Positions 26,438 through 34,942 of a stretch of 64,000 nucleotides of DNA are shown piece by piece. Numbering within the stretch: the stretch's first letter is position 1; each line of letters starts with the position of its first letter. The DNA comes from Thiobacillus thioparus DSM 505 (GTDB taxonomy: Bacteria; Pseudomonadota; Gammaproteobacteria; Burkholderiales; Thiobacillaceae). The position numbers were made by a program, and so were the translations under genes. The notes beneath the pieces are model-generated. The model was given only the letters and a program-made list of their open reading frames with translations. It searched no databases and was not told where the DNA came from. Location of the stretch: positions 37,210 through 101,209 of the forward strand of contig NZ_KB891327.1 in the NCBI RefSeq assembly GCF_000373385.1, written 5' to 3'.

Positions 26438-26610
26438 GGCTTCTCCTATCGTTGGTTGCCGTGAAGCTTACTCAGATAGATGAATCTGCGGCAAGTGGAG
26501 ACTGCCGCACTTGCCGCAGATTCACTCGCCGAGACTGTTTCCCCCCAGGCCCCGTTCAAAACACGCCAGCCGCACAGCCATTTGTCGGGTACGGCCGCGT
26601 GTGCAGCCAT

Positions 26611-27297
26611 TCACGCCGGCGTCCGTTTCGGACGCCGCACGGCACGGACCTTGCCGCTCGGTCCGCCGCCGCAATAAAACAGGTTTGCCCCGTCGGACTC
26701 CAACCCGCTGACGCCGACGCCGGGGGGCATTTCGAGCCGTTCGAGCACGGTGCCGTTCTCCGGGTCGATGCGGCGGATATCGCTGCCGTCGTCTTCCCAG
26801 GTACCGTGCCACAGTTCGCCGTCGACCCAGGTCACGCCGGTGACGAAACGGTTGGATTCGATGGTGCGCAGGATGGCGCCGGTGGCGGGATCGATCTGGT
26901 GGATCTTGCGGTCGCGGTACTGTCCCACCCACAGGCTGCCTTCGGCCCAGGCGAGCCCCGAGTCGCTGCCGTGCCCGGGGGCCGGAATCGACGCCACGAC
27001 GTCGCCTGTGACGGGATCGATCTTGTCGATGCGCGCTTCGGCGATCTGGTAGAGGTGCGTGCCATCGAAGGCGGTGCCGGCGTCGCCGGCGCAATCGAGC
27101 GTATGCGCGAGCTGGCCGCTCTCGGGGTCGAAGGCGACCAGCCTGGGTCCGGTGGCGGCCCAGACGTGGCGACCGTCGTGGGTGACGCCGTGGATGTTCT
27201 CGGCGCCGGCGATGGGGCCGTATTCACGCACGATCTCAGCGGCGCGCGCCGGTGCCTGGGGGGTCGTTTCGACTGTCTTGGTTTGGGGCGTGGTCAT
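26611..27297 (-). CDS. Beta-propeller protein, glutamine cyclotransferase-like
   Basis: A 228-aa cytoplasmic protein of about five repeated blades with the pattern DPxTGxVxxxI (VAFDPESGQLAHTL, KIDPVTGDVVASI, QIDPATGAILRTI, RIDPENGTVLERL). This resembles glutaminyl-peptide cyclotransferase or SMP-30/Vgb-type propellers. No signal peptide is present, unlike most secreted glutamine cyclotransferases. It follows the TPR-HTH gene by 45 bases on the same strand, and the two probably form an operon. The catalytic role is not established. Confidence 0.78.
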   Translation of the reverse strand: MTTPQTKTVETTPQAPARAAEIVREYGPIAGAENIHGVTHDGRHVWAATGPRLVAFDPESGQLAHTLDCAGDAGTAFDGTHLYQIAEARIDKIDPVTGDVVASIPAPGHGSDSGLAWAEGSLWVGQYRDRKIHQIDPATGAILRTIESNRFVTGVTWVDGELWHGTWEDDGSDIRRIDPENGTVLERLEMPPGVGVSGLESDGANLFYCGGGPSGKVRAVRRPKRTPA

Positions 27298-27342
27298 CGT
27301 TTTACTCCTTTGGGCGCGCCGGAATGGCGCCGTGAGATCAAT

Positions 27343-28563
27343 CTAACCGAGCGGCAGCGTAGCGGGGAGTAACAAGATCGTCGTGAATCCCGCCAGAGGC
27401 GGCGCCATCCAGCGCTGCGTGCGCGCACGTCCGATCGAGCGCACTTTTTCCTCTGCCTCCAGTTCGACGAGTGCACGCTGTACCGTACGCTGGCTGGCCC
27501 CGAGCGCCAGCGCGAGGGCCGAGGTCGACCAGGCCGTGCCGTCGGCCAGCAGCGCCTGCAGCGACGCCTGGTCGCCATCGATGGGGGGCACCAGGACGAC
27601 CACGGCGTGTTCGCCGTGCGGCGTGAGCGCGAAGCCGCGCGCGGTGGCCTCGATATGCGCCAGCGGTGCAGCCAGCGCGCGCAGGCGGCCGATCTCCACC
27701 CGCAGGCGCGCGCGGTGCGTCTCGTCGGGCCGGCGGGTGTGGAACGCGCGTGCGATCAGGGTGTCCCGGCTTACATCGCCAGGCCATGCCTCGGCGAGCG
27801 CACGTGCCAGCGCGAACAGCACCGGCCGGCGCGCCAGCGGCCGCCAGATCGTGCCGGTGCGCAGGCCGTGGCGGCAGGCGTCGACCACCAGCGCGCCCGA
27901 GGCGAACAGGGCTTCCACCTCGTCGAGGCGCAGGGGATACTCGTGGTCCGCGTGGACGCGCCGGGCGGCGGGACGATCGAGCGCGGCGCGCACCTCGGTC
28001 ACTTCGGCGAGGAGTGCGGGTACGCCCGCGCGTTCGGCCGCATCCAGGGCGCGCATGAGTGCGGCCTGCGCTGCTGCCGTGCGCAGCGAGCGCAACGCCA
28101 CCTCGGCCGCGGCCATCTCGGCTATTGCCTGCAGCGACGGCGGCACGCCCTGCGTATCGAGCGTGGACAGGACGGACGCGGCCTCGTCGAGGCGACCGAG
28201 CAGGAGCAGCCGGCGCACCAGGATCAGACGTGCGTGCAGCGCATTGGCGCGATCGGCTCGCGTCTCGAGCGTGGCCGCCGCGGTTGCCAGTGTTCGCGGC
28301 GAGCCGAGGAGGTCGCGCATCGCCAGCGCCACCTCCGCCTCTGCGACCACGCAGCGTGCGTGCGCCACTTCCTCGCGGGCGCCAAAGCCGCGGGCGGCAC
28401 GCCGCAGCAGCTCGCGGGCACGTGGGTATTCGCCGAGCTGGGCCATGGCGGTACCGCGGAGGGCGAGCGCTGGCGGGTCGTCGCGCAGCGCGACGCGCTT
28501 GAGGGCACCAAGCGCGTCGCCGGCAACGAGCGCACGCGCGGCAGCGGCGATCAGGGAATCCAT
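27343..28563 (-). CDS. TPR-like helical protein with C-terminal winged-helix domain
   Basis: A 406-aa protein. The first 230 residues are Ala/Arg-rich helical pairs with TPR-like spacing (ALRGTAMAQLGEYPRARELL, LILVRRLLLLGRLDEAASVL). Residues 230-330 hold a region resembling the DNA-binding domain of OmpR-type regulators (ARAFHTRRPDETHRARLRVE). Residues 345-395 form a helix-turn-helix (STSALALALGASQRTVQRAL). It looks like a transcription regulator with a protein-interaction part. The start at 28563 was preferred to one 16 codons earlier. It lies just upstream of the propeller gene. Confidence 0.72.
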   Translation of the reverse strand: MDSLIAAAARALVAGDALGALKRVALRDDPPALALRGTAMAQLGEYPRARELLRRAARGFGAREEVAHARCVVAEAEVALAMRDLLGSPRTLATAAATLETRADRANALHARLILVRRLLLLGRLDEAASVLSTLDTQGVPPSLQAIAEMAAAEVALRSLRTAAAQAALMRALDAAERAGVPALLAEVTEVRAALDRPAARRVHADHEYPLRLDEVEALFASGALVVDACRHGLRTGTIWRPLARRPVLFALARALAEAWPGDVSRDTLIARAFHTRRPDETHRARLRVEIGRLRALAAPLAHIEATARGFALTPHGEHAVVVLVPPIDGDQASLQALLADGTAWSTSALALALGASQRTVQRALVELEAEEKVRSIGRARTQRWMAPPLAGFTTILLLPATLPLG

Positions 28564-28639
28564 CGCGACAGGGTACCCATCAAAGGGGCCGCCATCAAAG
28601 GCGCCGGGCACATGGCCCGTTCACGGCCCGACGGAATAT

Positions 28640-30694
28640 TCAGAACGCCATGCGGTAAGCCGTTGCCAGCCACATATTGGGCGCGGCCCCCTCGGTCGTG
28701 ACGTTCAGCATGAGCGACGCCGTGCCGCCCCCCAGCCTGCCTTCCACGCCGCCGCCTGCGCGCAGCCAGGTTTGCTTGTTGTCGGTGCCGGGAACATCGA
28801 AGCCGAACAGCCCCACCACCTGGCCGCGCGTGTCGGCCTGGCGCGCCTGGAATAGATGGGCGACCTCGAGCGTGCCGATCAAGCGCAGGGTACCGGCAAG
28901 CTGACGACTGGCGTTGGCACCGATACGCAACTCGGTCGCCTTGGTCGTGCGCGCGTCGTACGCCACCGGAAAACCGCCGCCGGTTTCGGTGTAAGCGTCC
29001 GTGCGCGTGTCAGTATGGCTCACATCGGCATAAGGCGTGAGATCGAACTGGCCGAGCGACAGCGCGTGATCCCAGTCGATCCGCGCGCGCAGCCCCCAAG
29101 TGAACGTGTCGGCCTGGCCATTGGACGTGGTCGGCAGCCCTGCATTCAGATAGCCGCGACGCACATCCGCCTCGCCCCACATGCCGTAGGCATCCAGGGT
29201 CGCCCACAGCGCATTGGATAACGGCAGCAAGGTCTCGGCCATCAAATAGGTGCCATCGGATCGGGCTGCGCCGGCCTGTGAGAGGTTTTGTCTGCCCCAG
29301 GCTTGCCCCAGTGCCAGATTGAATTGCGCGCTGCCCAGGTTGATCCCGCCGCCGAGCTCGGCCGCACCCAGGTTGCCGTCGCGCGTGTCGTGGTTGTCCG
29401 TGCCCCAGTCCCCCGATACCCACAAGGCCTTCCGGCCGGCGGCCACCCGGCGCGACAGCGGACGGCTATGTTCGCCATGCATCACCAGATTGCTCATGCC
29501 CTGCGTCATGTCGCCTGCGCGGCTGGCTTCAAGCAGGCTGTGCTGCAAATCGGCGAGGCTGACCGAACCGCTGCCCGCAGCCGACACGCGCGCCAGATAG
29601 GCTTCGTCTCCGGAGGGGCCGTAGGCTTGCCCGACCACCGTGCTGCCGTCCGCCGACACCCCGGTGGCGCTGCCCAGAAGATAGCCCGGCGCGACGGTCA
29701 CGCCGGCAGCGGCCAGCCAGTCGGTCACGCTTTGCATCCCACCTGCTTGCGTCCAGCGGAAGGCCTCCTGATAGTTGCTGGCGTTCACGCCGCGTCCCAC
29801 CACCACCGATCCGTCGCGATTCGTCGCATAGGCCACGCTGTCGAACATCCCGCCCGGCAGGTCGCCGAGGCCCGTCATCCCGCCGGCCTGCGTCCAGCGG
29901 AACGCCTCCTGGCCATTGGCGCTCGTGCTGTATCCCACCACCACCGAGCCGTCGCCGCTCACGCCATAGGCTTCGCTGAAAAAACTGCCGCCCGGCAGGT
30001 CGCCGAGCCCTACCATCCCGCCGGCCTGCGTCCAGCGGAACGCCTCATAACCGCCAGCGCTGTTGCCCATTCCCACCACGACCGAGCCATCGTTGTTCAC
30101 GCCCAGGGCAAAACTGGAATCTCCTCCGCCTGCCAGATCGCCGAGGCCCACCATGCCTCCCGCCTGCGTCCAGCGAAACGCCTCATAACTGAAGCTGGCG
30201 TTGTTGCTGTATCCCACCACGACCGAGCCATCGCCGTTCGTGGCGAATGCCTCGCTTTCAAATTGTCCGCCCGGCAGATCGCCCAGGCCCACGATGCCGC
30301 CCGCCTGCGTCCAGCGGAACGCCTCGAACTGGCTGCTCGCGTTGCGGCCGCGCCCCACCACCACCGCGCCATCGCCGCTCACGCCGTTGGCCAGGCTCTC
30401 GAACAGCCCGCCCGGCAGATCGCCCAGGCCCACCATCCCGCCGACCTGCGTCCAGCGGAACGCCTCGTAGCCGCTGGCGCCGATGCTGCGTCCCACCACG
30501 ACCGAGCCGTCATCGCTCACGCCCGTGGCATAACTTGCAAATCCTCCGCCCGTCAGATCGCCCAGCGGCGTGAGCTCCGCTGCGCCGGCCGCGAGCGGGG
30601 CGAGGCAGGCCGCATACAGTGCGGCCTGCAATCCGGGCATTTTGAATGTCGGACGGAATGGGAAAGCCAATCGGATGGAACGGGCGCGTTGCAT
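28640..30694 (-). CDS. HAF-repeat autotransporter
   Basis: A 684-aa outer-membrane protein. A long signal peptide (residues 1-43, ending LAPLAAGAAE) is followed by about six and a half HAF-type repeats of roughly 48 residues, each with the core EAFRWTQAGGMVGLGDLPGG and DGSVVVG (residues about 45-350). A linker and a C-terminal autotransporter beta-barrel (about 430-684) end in the aromatic signature YRMAF. The passenger should be displayed on the surface; the function of HAF repeats is unknown. The ATG at 30694 starts the signal peptide; the longer frame upstream lacks support. Confidence 0.88.
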   Translation of the reverse strand: MQRARSIRLAFPFRPTFKMPGLQAALYAACLAPLAAGAAELTPLGDLTGGGFASYATGVSDDGSVVVGRSIGASGYEAFRWTQVGGMVGLGDLPGGLFESLANGVSGDGAVVVGRGRNASSQFEAFRWTQAGGIVGLGDLPGGQFESEAFATNGDGSVVVGYSNNASFSYEAFRWTQAGGMVGLGDLAGGGDSSFALGVNNDGSVVVGMGNSAGGYEAFRWTQAGGMVGLGDLPGGSFFSEAYGVSGDGSVVVGYSTSANGQEAFRWTQAGGMTGLGDLPGGMFDSVAYATNRDGSVVVGRGVNASNYQEAFRWTQAGGMQSVTDWLAAAGVTVAPGYLLGSATGVSADGSTVVGQAYGPSGDEAYLARVSAAGSGSVSLADLQHSLLEASRAGDMTQGMSNLVMHGEHSRPLSRRVAAGRKALWVSGDWGTDNHDTRDGNLGAAELGGGINLGSAQFNLALGQAWGRQNLSQAGAARSDGTYLMAETLLPLSNALWATLDAYGMWGEADVRRGYLNAGLPTTSNGQADTFTWGLRARIDWDHALSLGQFDLTPYADVSHTDTRTDAYTETGGGFPVAYDARTTKATELRIGANASRQLAGTLRLIGTLEVAHLFQARQADTRGQVVGLFGFDVPGTDNKQTWLRAGGGVEGRLGGGTASLMLNVTTEGAAPNMWLATAYRMAF
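29690..30570 (-). repeat. In-gene tandem repeats encoding HAF units
   Basis: Imperfect DNA repeats with a period of about 145-150 bases within the autotransporter gene. The segment GCCTGCGTCCAGCGGAACGC recurs almost unchanged (29741, 29887, 30025, 30163, 30301, 30445 or nearby). The high DNA identity could allow copy-number change by recombination. Confidence 0.75.
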
Positions 30695-30813
30695 GGGTTT
30701 CCTTGGCTTGAGGGGGGAAGAGCTTCCGGAGTCGCGAGGCCGTGTGGGGGTGGCATCGCTGCGGTCACTTGTTATAACGCGTCCATCCGGGCTTACTTGA
30801 GACAAACCAAAAC

Positions 30814-30841
30814 AAAAGGGCCGGACGGAGCTGGCCCTTTT
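30814..30841 (-). terminator. Rho-independent terminator of the methyltransferase gene
   Basis: Perfect nine-base stem AAAAGGGCC/GGCCCTTTT with a ten-base loop. On the minus strand it is followed by TTTTGTTTTGG. It lies 114 bases past the methyltransferase stop and before the autotransporter start, so it separates the two transcripts. Confidence 0.8.
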
Positions 30842-30954
30842 GTCGTTCGAGCGTTTTTTGCATTCGCCGGGAACAGGCAAGCGGCGAGGCGTTGCGTGAA
30901 GCGCCCCTGCCGGTTATCCCCGCTTCCAGGCCGTCTCGCCCGGCCGTGGTGACC

Positions 30955-31830
30955 TTATTTACGGGTGACCACGACCTCCAGATACTCGCTGGGGACGACC
31001 AGCGAGTGCGCGCCGCCGACATTCTGGCGTTCGAGCAGCGCGCTAATGTCCTGGGTCAGGCTCGCCTGCCGATCGGGATCGAGCGCGGCGTAGACCTTGT
31101 AGGTCGGTCCGTAGAAGTTGCGGAACACCTCGATCCAGTGCGCGGCGGACTGATAGCGGAAGTTGAAGCGGCGCCGCTCGCAGTGAATGTCAGTGGCGTC
31201 CGGCCCCAACAGCTCGACGATGCGCGGCTCGGTTCCCCACAGCATCGGCGATTGCAGGCCGACCGGCGGCGGCACATAGGAGGCGATCAGGCGGAACAGG
31301 TCGCCGATGAAGCCTTCGGGCGTCCAACTCGCCAGGCCGATGCGGCCGCCGCTGCGCACCACGCGCGTCAGCTCCCGCGCCGCGCTGAGCTGGTCGGGCG
31401 CGAACATCACGCCGAACGTGGACAGCGCGACATCGAAGGCACCATCGGAATACGGCAGGTCTTCCGCATCGGCCGCCTGGAAGTGGACGTCCAGTCCGTT
31501 GGCGCGGGCGCGCTCGGCGCCTTTTTCGAGCAGTTCCGGCACATAGTCGGTCGAGGTCACGTGGGCAAAGCGGCGCGCCGCCGCCAGCGTGGCGTTGCCG
31601 TTGCCGGCGGCCACGTCGAGCACCTGCTCGCCGGCGCGCAGGTCCACCGCTTCCGCGAGGTGCTCCCCGACGATCTGCAGCGTGGTGCCGACGATGGCAT
31701 AGTTGCCGCTGGCCCAGGTGGCATGCTGGCGCTGCTTGATCGCGCCGAAATCGACCTGGGCCGGTCTCGGTCCCGGGTCAGGCACCATGGACGGCGCGGC
31801 CGGGGTGCAAACATTCAGTTCGGTATTCAT
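30955..31830 (-). CDS. Class I SAM-dependent methyltransferase
   Basis: A 291-aa enzyme. Motif I is VLDVAAGNGNATLAAAR, motif II VTSTDYVPELLEKG, then AEDLPYSDGAFDVALSTFGV and LTRVVRSGGRIGLASW, typical of UbiE/menaquinone-type methyltransferases acting on small molecules. The gene is divergent from an AraC-type regulator with about 250 bases between them, so that regulator may control it. The substrate is unknown. Confidence 0.9.
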   Translation of the reverse strand: MNTELNVCTPAAPSMVPDPGPRPAQVDFGAIKQRQHATWASGNYAIVGTTLQIVGEHLAEAVDLRAGEQVLDVAAGNGNATLAAARRFAHVTSTDYVPELLEKGAERARANGLDVHFQAADAEDLPYSDGAFDVALSTFGVMFAPDQLSAARELTRVVRSGGRIGLASWTPEGFIGDLFRLIASYVPPPVGLQSPMLWGTEPRIVELLGPDATDIHCERRRFNFRYQSAAHWIEVFRNFYGPTYKVYAALDPDRQASLTQDISALLERQNVGGAHSLVVPSEYLEVVVTRK

Positions 31831-32084
31831 TTGGATGCTCCTCTCCTCATTCGGATGGACGAGGCCGGCGGGGCCGGCCGTTCGCTGCCTGGTCGCCTGG
31901 CCTCCACAGCGAATGCCTTGTCCTCGCGTCGCAGCCGGTCAGTCAGCGCCCCCATTGTCGCGAAGCCGGCCGATTGACATTTCACTCTGCGTCGCGCAAA
32001 TATGCTCAAGCGTCCGGGATTCGTTGCCCTCTTGATTACGGGTCTGCGCTTCCTGATCGATCGTCCGTCGAAAGGTCCATGCCC

Positions 32085-33086
32085 ATGAGCCGAGACACCC
32101 TTTCCGATCTGCTGCGCACCGTGCGCGTGCGCGGCGCCGTGTTCTATTACGTGAGCTGCAGCGACCCGTGGTCCACCGAGGCGCCGCCGGCCGGCGAGAT
32201 CGCCGAGGCGGTGATGCCGGGCTGCGAGCATGTCATCGAGTACCACATGATCGCCAAAGGCAACGGCTGGGCCGCGGTCGCGGGCCAGCCGCCGGTGAAA
32301 CTGGCCACTGGCGACATCGTCATGTTTCCGCAGGGCGATCGCCACGTCCTGTCGAGTGCACCGGGCATCGAGCCGCTGCGCCAGACGGCCGAGTGGGTGT
32401 TTTCCACCCGCAACGTCCCCAAGCCCATGCCGATCGCCTTTCATCATGGCGTGGTCGAACCGGGATCGCCGCTGCCCGTCGAGGCGGCCGACATGATTGC
32501 CGTGTGCGGCTTCCTCGGCTGCGACCTGCGGCCATTCAATCCCCTGATCGGGGCGCTGCCGCACATCCTGCATCTGCCGGCCGAACGCGCCAGCGGTTGG
32601 GCCGCTCGCGTGATCGAGCAGGCGGTCGTCGAATCCAACCACCCGCGACCCGGCGGCGACGCCGTGCTCGAACGGCTTGCCGAGATGATGTTCGTCGACG
32701 CCGCGCGCCGCTATCTCGACAACCTGCCCGAGGACGCGACGGGCTGGCTCGCCGGCCTGCGCGACCGTTACGTCGGCAAGGCGCTCGAACGCATGCACGA
32801 CCGTCCGGATCAGGCCTGGACGGTCGACGACCTCGCCCGCGAAGTCGGCCTGTCGCGTTCCGCGCTGCATGAACGCTTCGTGCAATACCTCGGCGATCCG
32901 CCGATGCATTACCTGGCCAACTGGCGCATCCAGCTCGGCAGCCGGCTGTTGCGTGAATCGAATCGCACCGTGGCGACCGTCGCCCTGGAAGTGGGCTACG
33001 AATCCGAAGCCGCGTTCTCGCGCGCGTTCAAGCGCATGGTCGGCCTGCCGCCGGCCGCCTGGAAGAAGGCGCAGGCCAGCCGGTAG
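32085..33086 (+). CDS. AraC-family regulator with cupin-type sensor domain
   Basis: A 333-aa transcription regulator. The N-terminal part (1-190) is a cupin-like AraC-binding domain (VFYYVSCSDPW, EYHMIAKGNGWAAVAGQPPV, GDIVMFPQGDRHVLS). The C-terminus has two AraC helix-turn-helix motifs (WTVDDLAREVGLSRSALHER and VATVALEVGYESEAAFSRAF). The start at 32085 has AAAGGT at a good distance; an ATG two codons earlier is an alternative. Divergent from the methyltransferase gene, its probable target. Confidence 0.9.
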   Translation: MSRDTLSDLLRTVRVRGAVFYYVSCSDPWSTEAPPAGEIAEAVMPGCEHVIEYHMIAKGNGWAAVAGQPPVKLATGDIVMFPQGDRHVLSSAPGIEPLRQTAEWVFSTRNVPKPMPIAFHHGVVEPGSPLPVEAADMIAVCGFLGCDLRPFNPLIGALPHILHLPAERASGWAARVIEQAVVESNHPRPGGDAVLERLAEMMFVDAARRYLDNLPEDATGWLAGLRDRYVGKALERMHDRPDQAWTVDDLAREVGLSRSALHERFVQYLGDPPMHYLANWRIQLGSRLLRESNRTVATVALEVGYESEAAFSRAFKRMVGLPPAAWKKAQASR

Positions 33087-33196
33087 GCGATGGGGAGTAG
33101 GGTATGGGGATGAGAGAGATCCGGACTTGCGTCTTGAGGCCAATGCCTTAAGGTGAAGAGGGTTCCCACAACCTATCCTCAACCGGGAGCATGGCG

Positions 33197-33589
33197 ATGA
33201 AAAACAACCTGGACGATGTCGGCAAGCTGGTCTTGCGTCTCACCCTCGGCATCCTGATTCTGCTGCACGGCATAGCCAAGCTCCGGCACGGCATCGCCCC
33301 GATCGAGGGTATGGTGGCCGGCATGGGCATGCCCGCCTTCTTCGCCTACGGCGTTTACGTCGGCGAAGTGCTCGGCCCGCTCCTGCTTATCGCCGGCTTC
33401 TATGCGCGCATCGGCGCCGCGCTCGTCGCCGCCAACATGCTCTTTGCCTTCGCACTTGCCCACCTCGCACAACTCACAAGCCTCAACGAACAGGGCGGCT
33501 GGGCGCTGGAACTGCAGGGCATGTTCTTGTTCACCGCGATCGCGCTGGTATTCATGGGACCCGGACGGATCAGCGTCAATCGGCGTTGA
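33197..33589 (+). CDS. DoxX family membrane protein
   Basis: A 130-aa protein with four hydrophobic helices and the DoxX signatures LRLTLGILILLHGIAKLRHG, ARIGAALVAANMLFAFALAH and the final MGPGRISV. DoxX-like proteins are linked to redox or membrane stress but mostly uncharacterised. The ATG at 33197 sits seven bases after GGGAG; an ATG two codons earlier is too close to it. A single gene after the AraC regulator. Confidence 0.88.
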   Translation: MKNNLDDVGKLVLRLTLGILILLHGIAKLRHGIAPIEGMVAGMGMPAFFAYGVYVGEVLGPLLLIAGFYARIGAALVAANMLFAFALAHLAQLTSLNEQGGWALELQGMFLFTAIALVFMGPGRISVNRR

Positions 33590-33695
33590 TCGCTGCGATT
33601 CCTCAAAATCAGGCTGGTCTTGCATCTTTAATTCGTGCAATGAACCGCAGCCGCCCACATGAGTCTGACCAGGGAACCCAAGCAGATGAGCTGAT

Positions 33696-34532
33696 ATGCC
33701 GGATCCCCACCCCGCCTTCGTCGCGCCGCATCCCTGGTTGATCGAGCAGATTGCGTTCGACCGCATCGCGCATGAACGCATCGCCCGCGAAGAAACGTGG
33801 TTCCATGTGCTCGCAGCGGCCTCGTTTGTGGAGAGCCTGGCTGATTTATACACACACAATCTGCTGGACTACATGGAAGGCGATGCCGAAGCCAGCCAAT
33901 GGCTGCGTGAGCGATGGGAACCGGAGGAACTGCAGCACGGACGCGCACTGCGACGCTATGTGGAAACGGTGTGGCCCGCATTTGACTGGCAGGCGGCGTT
34001 TGACGGGTTCTGCATGGACTATCGTCCGTATTGCAAGGCGGAACTGCTGGAGCCTACGCGCGCGCTGGAGATGGTTGCACGCTGTGTCGTGGAAACCGGT
34101 ACTTCGGGCCTGTATGGTCTGTTGCAGCAGATCAGCCCGGAGCCGGTGCTCGCCACGCTGGTGGGCCATATCCGCAACGATGAAGTGGGGCACTACAAGT
34201 ACTTCTATCACGCCTTCCTGCGTTATCGCGAACGGGAACGTCCGTCGCGCTGGCAGGTGGCCCGCGTCATCCGGCAGCGACTCGGGGAAATCGGTCAGGA
34301 GGACGCCTACCTGGCTTTGAAAAACGCCCATGCCGTGCGCCATCCCGGACAGACATTCAGCCCCCGGGACTTTCAGCGCTTTCAACACACGGCAGGGCAC
34401 TGGGCACGCGCCCACTATCCTTACGAGATGACGGTGAAAATGCTGGTCAAGCCGCTGCGCCTGCCGGGCCTGGTCAACCGCATGGCACTTCCGCTGCTGG
34501 TGCGTCATGCGCGGCGCGTGGTGGCGCCGTAA
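33696..34532 (+). CDS. Ferritin-like (di-iron) protein
   Basis: A 278-aa mostly helical protein. Two E-x-x-H pairs, EELQHGRAL (about residue 76) and NDEVGHYKYF (about 165), with further Glu residues in ETWFHVLAAASFVE and CVVETGTSGLYG, fit a di-iron site of the acyl-ACP-desaturase/ferritin-like group. It might be a small oxygenase or desaturase. No electron-transfer partner is adjacent, although a DoxX gene lies just before it. Confidence 0.75.
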   Translation: MPDPHPAFVAPHPWLIEQIAFDRIAHERIAREETWFHVLAAASFVESLADLYTHNLLDYMEGDAEASQWLRERWEPEELQHGRALRRYVETVWPAFDWQAAFDGFCMDYRPYCKAELLEPTRALEMVARCVVETGTSGLYGLLQQISPEPVLATLVGHIRNDEVGHYKYFYHAFLRYRERERPSRWQVARVIRQRLGEIGQEDAYLALKNAHAVRHPGQTFSPRDFQRFQHTAGHWARAHYPYEMTVKMLVKPLRLPGLVNRMALPLLVRHARRVVAP

Positions 34533-34658
34533 CGGGGGAGGCGGTCGATAGGCGAGGTATCGCCGGCTGCCGGTTCACCGCAGGGTTCCATCCGCCTGGC
34601 ACCGCACCCCATCCGGGAAGGACAGGTTGGCCAGCAGAACTGAATGTGCGAGGCAGGT

Positions 34659-34937
34659 CTAGCCCCCGCTCAAGGCCGGGAAAATGTAAACAGTCCCCCC
34701 ATCGGGGACACGATCGGAGAGTGTCTTTCTGTCAATCACGACGGTGTCATCGATACTGAGCATCACATGCCGGCGCAACGCGCCATGTTCGTCGAGCACG
34801 TAATCGGCAAAGCCCGGAGCGATCTCGTTGACTGCGCGCAAAACTTCGGAGACCGAGCCGGCGGACACCGTAATCGTCCGGTTCTCCAGTTGCGGAAAGA
34901 ACCGGTAAAGATGTTGCGTCATCTGAACAGTAGGCAT
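34659..34937 (-). CDS. MoaD/ThiS-family ubiquitin-like sulfur carrier
   Basis: A 92-aa protein with a beta-grasp fold pattern (ENRTITVSAGSVSEVLRAVN, VLDEHGALRRHVMLSIDDTV, DGGTVYIFPALSGG). It ends in the Gly-Gly tail that is adenylated and thiocarboxylated in MoaD and ThiS. The ATG at 34937 begins the domain, five bases after the BNR gene, so the two are co-transcribed. No molybdopterin, thiamine or cysteine synthesis gene or E1-like enzyme is nearby, so its target is unknown. Confidence 0.88.
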   Translation of the reverse strand: MPTVQMTQHLYRFFPQLENRTITVSAGSVSEVLRAVNEIAPGFADYVLDEHGALRRHVMLSIDDTVVIDRKTLSDRVPDGGTVYIFPALSGG

Positions 34938-34942
34938 GACGT

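Noticed and set aside
29690..30570. CRISPR-like array
   Set aside because: The repeats are about 150 bases, in frame, and encode the HAF protein units.
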